DNA of 64,000 nt, from the NCBI GenBank assembly GCA_900471925.1, contig UCGV01000026.1:248001-312000 (forward strand), read 5' to 3'. A model generated the notes under the pieces. The model saw nothing but the letters and a program-made list of their open reading frames with translations, was not told the DNA's origin and did not search any database. The position numbers and the translations under genes are program-made. Below are positions 33,918 to 41,870 of the stretch, piece after piece; position 1 is the stretch's first letter, and every line of letters starts with the position of its first letter. The DNA comes from Hyphomicrobiales bacterium (GTDB lineage: Bacteria > Pseudomonadota > Alphaproteobacteria > Rhizobiales > Rhizobiaceae).

Positions 33918-35372
33918 TCAGCCAAGCAACTCCGAAAGCCAGCGAGCATCGAGCGTTCGCGCGAGGTCCTCAGCCACCTCGTCCAGCGCATGATCGACGC
34001 TCTCGCGATAATTCTGCCGCTCGCCAGCAAGGCCGAAGCTTTCAAGCAGTCGTGCCCGATAGGCATCCGAACCGAAGAGGCCGTGCAGATAGGTGCCCAT
34101 GATGCGCCCGTCCGCCGACACCGCACCGTCAGGCGCACCGTCGACAATCGCCGCCGGCCGCGCGCAATCGCCCCCACGCGTCACACCGAGATGGATCTGA
34201 TAGCCGGACAAGGGCACATCATATTCGGCAGACTGCGCGGCACTGTTGCGCACCGTCTTTTCCGGCGCCATCTCGGTTTCCACGTCAAGCAGGCCAAGAC
34301 CGTCGATCTCCGTCGTCGCACCCTCGATGCCGAGCGGGTCGTAGACCCTGCGACCGAGCATCTGGTAGCCGCCGCAAATGCCGATGATGCGGCCGCCTCG
34401 CCTGACGTGAGCGGCAAGATCGCGGTCCCAGCCCTCAGCCCTCAGATCGGCCAGATCGGAGATGGTCGATTTCGAGCCCGGCAGCACGACAAGTCCGGCA
34501 TCGACCGGCAGCCGTTCGCCCGAGCGCACGAAGACAAGTTCCACATCGGGCTCTACCATGAGCGGATCGAGATCGTCGAAATTGGCAATGCGCGGCAGCA
34601 CCGGCACGGCGACCTTGAGCGCTCCGCGCCCACCTTTTGCCAGCCGCTCCAGCACGACGGAATCTTCCGCCGGCAGCCGCCCCGCCGCCTTCAGCCACGG
34701 CACGAGGCCGAAACACGGCCAGCCGGTGAATTGCCCAATCGAGCGGATGCCATCGTCGAACAGGCTCACATCACCTCGGAACTTGTTGATGATATAGCCG
34801 GAGATCATCGCGCGATCCTCTTCGGAAAGGATTGCATGCGTGCCGACGAGCGAGGCGATCACCCCGCCGCGATCGATATCGCCGACGAGCACGACAGGCA
34901 CCTCGGCCCGTGTCGCAAAACCCATATTGGCGATATCGCCGGCCCTGAGATTAATCTCGGCCGGGGAGCCGGCGCCTTCGACGATGACGAGATCGGCCCC
35001 TTCGGAGACCTTGGCAAAGCTTTCCAGCACGGAGGAAAGAAGCTGCGGCTTCAGCCGCTGGTAGTCGCGCCCCTTCGCCTGCCCGAACACCTTGCCCTGC
35101 ACGATGATCTGGCTGCCGTTTTCCGACTGCGGCTTCAGCAGAACCGGGTTCATATGCACTGACGATGGCGTGCGTGCGGCGAGCGACTGCAGCCACTGCG
35201 CCCGGCCGATCTCGCCGCCATCATCGGAAACCGCGGCATTGTTCGACATGTTTTGCGGCTTGAACGGCCTGACTTTCAGCCCGCGATTGGCCGCCAGCCG
35301 GCACAGCCCCGCCACCAGCACCGTCTTGCCGACATCCGAGCCGGTACCCTGCAGCATGATGGCTATGGTCAT
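33918..35372 (-). CDS. cobQ: Cobyric acid synthase
   Basis: A 484-residue glutamine-dependent amidotransferase that amidates the b, d, e and g side chains of adenosylcobyrinic acid a,c-diamide. The N-terminal P-loop-like fold reads MLQGTGSDVGKTVLVAGLCR with PFKPQNMSNNAAV, and the class-I amidotransferase domain has its Cys in IIGICGGYQMLG. The length is typical. It stands alone, about 3.3 kb from cobP, with no B12 box found in the 660 bases upstream, so its control appears to differ from that of the cobP operon. Confidence 0.96.
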   Translation of the reverse strand: MTIAIMLQGTGSDVGKTVLVAGLCRLAANRGLKVRPFKPQNMSNNAAVSDDGGEIGRAQWLQSLAARTPSSVHMNPVLLKPQSENGSQIIVQGKVFGQAKGRDYQRLKPQLLSSVLESFAKVSEGADLVIVEGAGSPAEINLRAGDIANMGFATRAEVPVVLVGDIDRGGVIASLVGTHAILSEEDRAMISGYIINKFRGDVSLFDDGIRSIGQFTGWPCFGLVPWLKAAGRLPAEDSVVLERLAKGGRGALKVAVPVLPRIANFDDLDPLMVEPDVELVFVRSGERLPVDAGLVVLPGSKSTISDLADLRAEGWDRDLAAHVRRGGRIIGICGGYQMLGRRVYDPLGIEGATTEIDGLGLLDVETEMAPEKTVRNSAAQSAEYDVPLSGYQIHLGVTRGGDCARPAAIVDGAPDGAVSADGRIMGTYLHGLFGSDAYRARLLESFGLAGERQNYRESVDHALDEVAEDLARTLDARWLSELLG

Positions 35373-36034
35373 GAGGCCCTATCCGTGACGCTTTTCCGGC
35401 AGGCCTACAATGTCGGCAGATGTCAGGTCAACAGAAGCCCGGAAATGCGAAAACCGCGATCAGGCCATAAGCCCTACGCGGTTTGCCGTAAATACGCTGG
35501 CGCCTTCACCCTTACACGATGAAGCTCGCTTTCTCCGGGACGCACTACCTGATCCGGAGAAGCAGCGGTTGTCCCCCGCCACGTCACAACTGATAACGAC
35601 ACATTCTTACCGGATGGTTAGTGAACGGGCACATCGGCACGAAATTCGACTTTTTTTGAACTTTTCCGAATTTTTTCCGGTTGGAACCGCTTTCAGCCCT
35701 CGCTGCAAGCGCAGATTGACGCTCCTCCCGTGTCGTTCGCGTTGCTCGAAAGCCTGTCATAAATTCTTAGGATTCAATTATTTAGTTCGGATCGGAATAA
35801 CAAAAGAGAGTTGATTTCCTGACGTAAACCCGTAGGTTTGCTTATCATAAGCCATCGCAAGAAATGGCCAGCGACGAGCCGCCGGAGAACCAGACGAACG
35901 GCGCCGCAGACAGGAAAGCCCGGCACAACCATAAATTTGGTCGGGAGATTGGCACCTGACGCGGCGAAGAGATTTGTCGGCTAATATTTTCGGCGCATGC
36001 GCGTTTGATCACATAACAATTCGGGGAAAGTATA
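35373..36034. other. Intergenic region of 662 bases without a supported gene
   Basis: This region is lower in GC than its flanks and separates divergent cobQ and the betaine-type binding-protein gene. A 134-codon open frame on the plus strand (35410-35814) has an amino-acid pattern unlike a real protein. A small stem AAACC-CGTA-GGTTT occurs near 35826-35839. No B12 box, tRNA or transposase remnant was seen. It probably holds two promoters. Confidence 0.5.
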
Positions 36035-37030
36035 ATGAAGACATTTTTCACGTCGTTGATCCTGTGCGTCTGTCTTTATGCCGGAACTGCCTTTGCCGAA
36101 GCCGGATGCGGCAAGGTCTCGATTGCTGAAATGCGATGGGGATCAGCCGGCATTGCAGCAAGCTTCGACAAGTTCATTCTGGAAAAAGGCTATGGTTGCT
36201 CCGTCACCATCGTCGATGGCGATACGCTGCCGACCTTCGCCTCCATGAACGGCTCCGGCACGCCCGATATCGCCTCGGAATTCTGGATAAAGGCGGTCAA
36301 GCCGCAGCTCGACAGCGCCATCAGCCAGGGCCGGCTGGTCAAGGGTGCCGAGATCCTGGCCGACGGCGCCGTGGAAGGCTGGTACATCCCGAAATTCATC
36401 GCCGACGCCAATCCCGATATCGGTTCCGTGCAGGATGCGCTGAAGCACCCGGAGCTCTTTCCCGATACCTACAATCCCAAGCGCGCCGCCATCTATAATT
36501 GCCCTGAGGCCTGGGCCTGCGAAATCTCCACCACCAATCTTTTCAAGGCTGTTGGTGCCGACAAGTTGGGTTTCGAGCTGATCGGCAGCAGAACGCCCGA
36601 GGATTTCGACGATTCGATCGCCCGCGCCTTCGACAGCAAGGTCGGCTGGCTCGGTTACTACTGGTCGCCGACGGCTGTCATCGGCAAATACGACATGAAG
36701 CTCCTGGATTTCGGCGTGCCGCACGATCCGGCCGAATGGGATGCCTGCACCTCGGTTCGCGGCTGCGCCAATCCCAAGGTCAATGCCTATCCGGTATCGC
36801 AGGCCTTCACGCTCATGACCCGCGCCTTCGCCGACCGCGCCGGCCCGGTCCTGCGCTATCTGCAGTCCCGCAGCTGGGATAACGAAACCATCAGCCAGGT
36901 GCTCGCCTGGCAGGATGAAAACGGCGAGGACAATGCGAATGCGGCCCTCTATTTCCTGCAGAATTATGAAGAACTCTGGAGCCGCTGGGTTCCGGCCGAT
37001 GTAGCCGAGAAGGTCAAGGCCAGTCTATAA
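36035..37030 (+). CDS. Glycine betaine/proline-type ABC substrate-binding protein (orphan)
   Basis: A 331-residue periplasmic protein with a signal peptide (residues 1-21, ending GTAFAEAG) and an OpuAC/ProX-type binding fold: IAEMRWGSAGIAASFDKFIL, SGTPDIASEFWIKAVKP, GWLGYYWSPTAVIGKYDM. Four cysteines after the signal peptide (for instance in YNCPEAWACE and DACTSVRGCAN) may form disulfides. Ligand-binding tryptophans and tyrosines typical of betaine cages are present, but the ligand is inferred. No permease or ATPase gene is adjacent, so it either serves a transporter encoded elsewhere or is a sensor partner. RBS GGGGAAAG precedes the ATG. Confidence 0.88.
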   Translation: MKTFFTSLILCVCLYAGTAFAEAGCGKVSIAEMRWGSAGIAASFDKFILEKGYGCSVTIVDGDTLPTFASMNGSGTPDIASEFWIKAVKPQLDSAISQGRLVKGAEILADGAVEGWYIPKFIADANPDIGSVQDALKHPELFPDTYNPKRAAIYNCPEAWACEISTTNLFKAVGADKLGFELIGSRTPEDFDDSIARAFDSKVGWLGYYWSPTAVIGKYDMKLLDFGVPHDPAEWDACTSVRGCANPKVNAYPVSQAFTLMTRAFADRAGPVLRYLQSRSWDNETISQVLAWQDENGEDNANAALYFLQNYEELWSRWVPADVAEKVKASL

Positions 37031-37063
37031 GCTTCGCCGACAACAACGACTGGACGATTCGAA

Positions 37064-37414
37064 ATGACTGGCACAGTGCCCTTCCCCGATCGCGATACTG
37101 TCGCAGAAAAGCTCGCGGCGCTGTCGGAAGCCGACAAATCCTATCTGTCGCTGCTGATGGAAAACCCGGTTCAGGACGAGAACCTGCTCGAAGGGCTCTT
37201 CCGGCATCTCGATATCGCTTCGGCCTCTCGCATGCTCAATTCGCTGAAGCTCGAAACGCTCGGCAAGTGGATTGGCGAAGCAGCCCCCGACCGTCTGCAG
37301 ATCAAGCTCATGGAAGCCGCACGCTCCAGCCAGCATCCGGCCTATGCAGCGTTCCGGACCGGGCTGACCCGATCCGGCGGCCTCGAAAAAGCCTATCCGA
37401 CTTCGAAACTTTGA
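37064..37414 (+). CDS. Small protein of unknown function downstream of the binding protein
   Basis: A 116-residue soluble, mostly helical protein with no family I recognise. It has regular helix patterns (DTVAEKLAALSEADKSYLSL, ENLLEGLFRHLDIASASRML) and a Lys/Leu-rich middle. It begins 33 bases after the betaine-type binding protein and is probably co-transcribed. Codon use matches the neighbours, which supports it as real. No signal peptide or membrane segment. Confidence 0.65.
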   Translation: MTGTVPFPDRDTVAEKLAALSEADKSYLSLLMENPVQDENLLEGLFRHLDIASASRMLNSLKLETLGKWIGEAAPDRLQIKLMEAARSSQHPAYAAFRTGLTRSGGLEKAYPTSKL

Positions 37415-37420
37415 GCTCGA

Positions 37421-37576
37421 TTATCTCTTTGCGGCGCGATCGACGGTGCGGCCTGCATCCTGCGTCGCATTGACGGCGTTGGCTGTATCCCTGCCCACGC
37501 CTTTGATCGTATTGGCGCAGGAAGAGAGAGCAAGAAGAACCATTACGGCGGCTGCGATTTTACCCGTGGTCGTCAT
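37421..37576 (-). CDS. Entericidin-like small lipoprotein
   Basis: A 51-codon gene on the minus strand (ATG at 37574-37576, TAA at 37421-37423). The product begins MTTTGKIAAAVMVLLALSSC, a lipoprotein signal with lipobox Cys20, and continues ANTIKGVGRDTANAVNATQD and a charged tail. This matches the entericidin A/B pattern (short signal, C(A/N)T-G-G-D repeats). Entericidins form a small bacteriolytic-lipoprotein/antidote family in enterics; its role in rhizobia is unclear. It lies between the convergent 116-residue gene and the LysR gene. Its small size means automatic annotation may miss it. Confidence 0.82.
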   Translation of the reverse strand: MTTTGKIAAAVMVLLALSSCANTIKGVGRDTANAVNATQDAGRTVDRAAKR

Positions 37577-37670
37577 GTGCGAAACCTTTTTTTGAAATCA
37601 TCCCCGAACGGCTGCTGCCGTCCGCGCGGATAACGCAGACGTGAGCGAAAAGTTCACCGGCTAAATGATT

Positions 37671-38570
37671 TCAGGCAGCCGCCGCTTTCGACTTCTCCGC
37701 GAAGGATGCGCGAATGCTGTCGGCCACCGTCTCCATCGGCCCCGTCATCTGCGACGCAGTCAGAAGCTGGATGTCGAAGGAACCGAGTTCCGGCAGCCCT
37801 TCCTGAATGCCGAGGATCGCCATGTCGTCGCTGACATAGGAGAGCGGCAGCGGCGCGATGGCCAGATCGGATACCACGGCGGCGCGCTGGGCCATCGTAT
37901 GGGCACTGAGATAGGCGACGCGGTAAGGCCGTTTGTTGCGCTCCAGCTGGGCAATCGCCTCCTGCCGCCAGATGCAGCCGTCTTCCCAGATCGAGATCGG
38001 CAGCGGATCGCGCCGGTGTGCCGAGCCGCACTTGGCTCCAGCCCAGACCAGCCGTTCGCGATAGACGACTTCGCCATTGGTGGGGAAAGGTCGCGTGGCG
38101 CAATTGATGAGCGCGAGGTCGAGACGCTGTTCCTCCATCCGCTTTTTCAGGCAGATGCTCATGTCGATCGTCACGTCGACCATGATGCCCGGATAGATCT
38201 CGGCGAAGCTCTTCAGTATCCGCGGCAGCAGACGCTCGCCGATATCCTCGGGAGCCCCGAGCCGAACAACGCCGCTGAGTTCGGGCATGATGAAGCGCGA
38301 TACCGCCTCGTTGGAAAGCGCCAGGATGTTGCGCGCATAGGAAAGCAACATTTCGCCATGACGCGTCAGCGTCACCGAACGGGCGTCGCGATGAAACAGC
38401 GTGACGCCGAGCTGCTCTTCCAGCTTCTTGATCTGCATGGAAACCGCCGACGGCGTGCGGAAGACGGCTTCGGCCGCGGTAGAAAAATTACCGGTCTCCG
38501 CAATGGCGACAAAGGTGCGCAGCACGTCATTGTCGAGCAGAGGAATGGGACGGCGAAACGGTAGGGTCAT
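37671..38570 (-). CDS. LysR-family transcriptional regulator
   Basis: A 299-residue LTTR. The helix-turn-helix is at residues 8-60 (LLDNDVLRTFVAIAETGNFS, TAAEAVFRTPSAVSMQIKKL), followed by the usual linker helix and a substrate-binding domain (RLGAPEDIGERLLPRILKSF). I place the start at ATG 38568-38570. An upstream in-frame ATG (MAHHSEKL) is possible, but it would run through a conserved operator-like sequence. The N-terminus PFRRPIPLLDNDVLRTFVA is of the LrhA-like subgroup. The same operator-like sequence lies upstream of two small-protein genes near 47.4 kb. The inducer is unknown. Confidence 0.88.
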   Translation of the reverse strand: MTLPFRRPIPLLDNDVLRTFVAIAETGNFSTAAEAVFRTPSAVSMQIKKLEEQLGVTLFHRDARSVTLTRHGEMLLSYARNILALSNEAVSRFIMPELSGVVRLGAPEDIGERLLPRILKSFAEIYPGIMVDVTIDMSICLKKRMEEQRLDLALINCATRPFPTNGEVVYRERLVWAGAKCGSAHRRDPLPISIWEDGCIWRQEAIAQLERNKRPYRVAYLSAHTMAQRAAVVSDLAIAPLPLSYVSDDMAILGIQEGLPELGSFDIQLLTASQMTGPMETVADSIRASFAEKSKAAAA

Positions 38571-38576
38571 CGTCAC

Positions 38577-38640
38577 ATCTTTCAATTTTTCTGAATGATG
38601 AGCCATTATCATTCTGTTTGATTGAAAGTCAATCAATCCA
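38577..38640. promoter_or_regulatory. Operator-like sequence with two inverted repeats next to the LysR gene
   Basis: Two dyads lie in tandem: GAATGAT (38593-38599) with ATCATTC (38608-38614), and TTGATTG (38618-38624) with CAATCAA (38630-38636). The preceding ATCTTTCAATTTTTCTGAA (38577-38595) is almost identical to a stretch at 47398-47416. The position is typical for LysR autoregulation. Confidence 0.6.
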
Positions 38641-38806
38641 ACCCGGCGGGCGATCCTCTGCAAAGTTTACTTCCGAGTGAACTGTAAACGAAGGTGGCTT
38701 GATTGGCTCATTTCAAGTGACATCGTTAGCTAAATTTTAGGCTGAAGAGAGATATATTGCTCTCCTAATGCGTGCACAACACAATCAGGTGTAGAAGGTA
38801 GTTTTA

Positions 38807-39790
38807 ATGGACGAATTCCTAACGTGGGAAGAGAAGGAATATTTTCTCGACTCGTTTTGCTCCGAAATCTCCAGCCTTTTTCCAATTGAGGCAATTTACA
38901 TATTCGGGTCTCGGCGTTTTAAGACGGGTAGTTTGCGATCCGATATCGACATTTTTTTGGAAACGGATGCAGCTTTGAAGCCTTCCAAACTACGCGATTT
39001 CATTGATGCAAATTGCAAAGCTCTTGATCTATTCGTACTCTCTCGTGGCCTTGCAACGAGCGCGGTCAACGAGAGCTTTATCAAAGGAGAGAGCAACGAT
39101 GACATTATCACGCAATGCCGGGCGGTGAAACTCTGGTCATCCGAAGAGGGCCTACTCAAGGGTTATGCTGAACATTCGAAGCAAATCTTCGCTAGTCACA
39201 TAGATTTCGAAAAAACCGTCCTCCCGAATGTAAAGATAAAGATGTCATTAGACGGCCTAAAACGCCGACTAGAAGCTGACAATTTACCGATTGATCCAAT
39301 ACTTGGGGAGAACGAACTCGAAGTGGCCGAACGACTGATAAAGGTAGCGGAGTTGTTACCCACATACCAAATGGCCGACTTTCCTGGAAAGGGAGCAGCG
39401 AGAGAGAGCTTCGTCCTAAATCCCGCGAGTGAGTACGACTTTCAGGATCTCTTTTGGCTCTCCGTCAAGCCTTGGATTTCGACTATCATCCGTCGCGAGG
39501 GTCCAGAGACTACATTCGACGGCCAGAAAAAGATTTCAGATTTCAGCATTGGCTATTCGCGTTTCATTATTGAAATGAAGCTCGCAAAAGACAAGGATGA
39601 TAAGAGAGAAATCGTGAAAACCCTCGATGGGCTTGCAAGATTCTACAGCGATAATGCCAACGTCAAATTTTTGCTGTTCATTGTGTACGCAAGCAAACAG
39701 GCCGATATCGATAAACGTGATTGGGAAGCTCGCTTCTCTAGGACAACTAGCCAGCCCCGCATCACCCTCAAGGTCATCTACATCGATTAG
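38807..39790 (+). CDS. Nucleotidyltransferase fused to PD-(D/E)XK nuclease-like domain
   Basis: A 327-residue two-domain protein. Residues 12-100 are a polymerase-β-type minimal nucleotidyltransferase with GS(X10)DXD (Gly34-Ser35, Asp46, Asp48 in YIFGSRRFKTGSLRSDIDIF) and a plausible third carboxylate Asp74. Residues 105-200 are helical. Residues 207-327 resemble a PD-(D/E)XK domain found in phage-defence-type proteins: SEYDFQDLFWLS, then ISDFSI with Asp245, FIIEMKLAK with Glu256 and Lys258, and FLLFIVYAS. The gene is in a lower-GC stretch with no partner, which suggests transfer. The function is unknown; RNA/protein modification with a nuclease effector, as in abortive-infection systems, is inference. 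Confidence 0.78.
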   Translation: MDEFLTWEEKEYFLDSFCSEISSLFPIEAIYIFGSRRFKTGSLRSDIDIFLETDAALKPSKLRDFIDANCKALDLFVLSRGLATSAVNESFIKGESNDDIITQCRAVKLWSSEEGLLKGYAEHSKQIFASHIDFEKTVLPNVKIKMSLDGLKRRLEADNLPIDPILGENELEVAERLIKVAELLPTYQMADFPGKGAARESFVLNPASEYDFQDLFWLSVKPWISTIIRREGPETTFDGQKKISDFSIGYSRFIIEMKLAKDKDDKREIVKTLDGLARFYSDNANVKFLLFIVYASKQADIDKRDWEARFSRTTSQPRITLKVIYID

Positions 39791-40216
39791 CACCCACAGA
39801 AAATCTGCTCCTTCTATTAAATTAATTAGAAGGCCCGCCACACATTAGGCCTTGAAGAAGTGCGTAGGACGTGGCGGCATCTGCATTGGATGGCGCAGGC
39901 TTTTGTTAGCCGCTTTGGCAAACGGCGTCATCCATCTACTTAGTATATCTTGTTCATTCTCAGAGTCGATTGTCATCGAACAGTGGGCACACGCTACATG
40001 CCTATGACGTTAGAAAGGGTGATGTTGAAGTCGCTGTCGTGGAACTCAATGCATAGGGGTGGAGGAACTGTCAGAGTTGAACGACCCAAAAGATGCTTCT
40101 CCGTGGTAATTCCTATGATTTAAGGGCTGACGGGGTCGTCCCAACGGCTCGACGCTATACCCGCCGATATTTCCCGGTAATTGATGTAGCAATATGGTAG
40201 CGATATTCGCGCCCTC
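39791..40216. other. Lower-GC intergenic stretch after the fusion gene
   Basis: These 426 bases continue the low GC of the gene upstream. A short open frame of about 37 codons (stop at the TAG near 39950, encoding WRHLHWMAQAFVSRFGKR) might be a relic of a larger gene, but I cannot assign it. No inverted repeats, attachment site, tRNA or transposase was recognised. High GC resumes at the DUF882 gene. Confidence 0.4.
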
Positions 40217-41683
40217 TCAGCCTTCAGTGCCGAAACGGCTGGTCTTGAAGCTCTTTGCAGCCGCATCGGCCGCAACCGTGCGGCCCTCGCCTTGACGCTT
40301 CGGAGTGCTGGTGCCGATCATGGCCGGAGCCTTCAGCTCGATCGTTGCTTCCGGAGACCGCACGGCCCAGGCGATCAGCGCCCGCGTGGAGATTTCCCCG
40401 ACGCCGCCGGAAACATGACCGGATGCGGAAACCGGCAGCACGGCAATCTCGTCCACACGAGGTGCCGGATGGGTCAGCCGGTCGGCGACGATGGAGGCGT
40501 TGGCAGGTTTCCGGCCAACGACGAAGCGCGTGAAATCGGCTGGCGTGGGCTGGACGGATGCCAGGACGGGCGGAGGAGATGCGGGAGTTGGTGCTGGCGC
40601 AGCAAGTGTTTCAGGCGCAAGCGCGGGAACCGGCACCTCTTCGCCTTCCACCGGACGCAGCATCGGCAGGGGAACGGTGAGCGAGGCGAGATCGGCAAAG
40701 GCCTGATCGGCAATCGCCTTGTCCTCGGGCGTTGCAAGCCGCAGAGCCAGCCCGAGATCGGCCCGCTTCTGCGGCACCGGCAGCATGGCGGTGACGAGGC
40801 TTCCGGTCACGACCGGATCGGGCGTCTTTTCGGGCACAACCGCACGGGCTGCCACCTGCACTGGTGCGGCCGCCTTGCGCGATGCGGGCGCATCGTCTTC
40901 GTCGTCCTCGACGCTCGCAATCTCGATCGGCGCTGAGCGAATACCCTTCTTGCGTTCGGCAAGTGCCACCTGATAGCCGGGCAGCGGCCGTCCATCCGCA
41001 GGCAGGTGGATCGTGCGTCCATCCGGGAAGAGCCGTGCCAGTTCCTGGCGCGACATGCGCGGCCAGGCACGCACATTGCCGACATCGAGATGCACGAAGG
41101 GCGAGCCCGAGGTCGGATAATAGCCGACGCCGCCGATCTGCATCTTCATGGCAAGGCCACGCAGCGTCGCAAGCTTGACGCCCGGAATATAGAAGTCCAT
41201 CGCCTTGCCGAGCATGTGCTGGCTGCGCTTTGCGACACCGGTATTGCGCGAGCGGTTGCGCAGCATGTTGTTGGTGGCAGGTGAGCGATAGGCGGAGACG
41301 ACATGGATCGCCTCCTTAGCCCCGCTCTGGCGATAGACGTCCCAGACGAGATCGAGCAGGCGCGGGTCCATCTTGGCAGGCTCGTTGCGCCGCCAGTCGC
41401 GCAGGAATCGATTGATCTGGTTGAGGCCGCGCTGGTCGAACTTGCCGTTGCGCTTGAAGACGATTGTCGCGCGTTCACCCGTATGCGTGAAATAGAGCTT
41501 CAGCGCCCGGTCTTCGGCGGCGGCTTCGCCGGCCCCCGCAATCATCGCAAGCAGGAAGGCCGCGGCGATCGCAAAACGATGGGCCACAAGCGATAGAACC
41601 CACGCAAACGCGGTCGTCGGAATGGCGGCGATGGCATGATGCAGGGACACGAGCTCTAGTCCTTGATACGAGATACGGGACAC
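40217..41683 (-). CDS. DUF882 / M15-type murein peptidase-like protein with long tail
   Basis: A 488-residue exported protein. An N-terminal hydrophobic segment (about residues 35-57, ending GEAAAEDR) is a signal or anchor. Residues 60-235 are the DUF882/Peptidase_M15 domain (YcbK/MepK-like): VSAYRSPATNNMLR, then SQHMLGKAMDFYIPG with His and Asp ligands, and SPFVHLDVG with the second His. These residues are kept as a zinc site, so it is likely an active murein endopeptidase or carboxypeptidase. The last half (residues 260-488) is Ala/Pro-rich and poorly ordered. It may need an internal start, since the first 20 residues are unusual. Confidence 0.85.
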   Translation of the reverse strand: MSRISYQGLELVSLHHAIAAIPTTAFAWVLSLVAHRFAIAAAFLLAMIAGAGEAAAEDRALKLYFTHTGERATIVFKRNGKFDQRGLNQINRFLRDWRRNEPAKMDPRLLDLVWDVYRQSGAKEAIHVVSAYRSPATNNMLRNRSRNTGVAKRSQHMLGKAMDFYIPGVKLATLRGLAMKMQIGGVGYYPTSGSPFVHLDVGNVRAWPRMSRQELARLFPDGRTIHLPADGRPLPGYQVALAERKKGIRSAPIEIASVEDDEDDAPASRKAAAPVQVAARAVVPEKTPDPVVTGSLVTAMLPVPQKRADLGLALRLATPEDKAIADQAFADLASLTVPLPMLRPVEGEEVPVPALAPETLAAPAPTPASPPPVLASVQPTPADFTRFVVGRKPANASIVADRLTHPAPRVDEIAVLPVSASGHVSGGVGEISTRALIAWAVRSPEATIELKAPAMIGTSTPKRQGEGRTVAADAAAKSFKTSRFGTEG

Positions 41684-41870
41684 CGGTGATGCCTATCCGG
41701 GGCATCGTTAAGCTCTTATTATGGTCAATAGATTCTTAAGAGGCGGTTTATGAGATCAAGATTATGAATGACACGTAGTTTCACTACACTGTTCTTCGAG
41801 ATGAACCCTCGCAATGCGGGACGAGTTCGAATAGTTTCGACGCATCGATACCAGAACAACAGGCCGAAGT

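Noticed and set aside
35410..35814. A 134-codon open frame in the region upstream of the betaine-type binding gene
   Set aside because: No ribosome site, no motif, and a composition rich in Arg, Ser and Cys as in random frames.
35373..36034. Possible B12 riboswitch before cobQ
   Set aside because: No B12 box or GCCACTG motif was found on the minus strand; only scattered partial matches.
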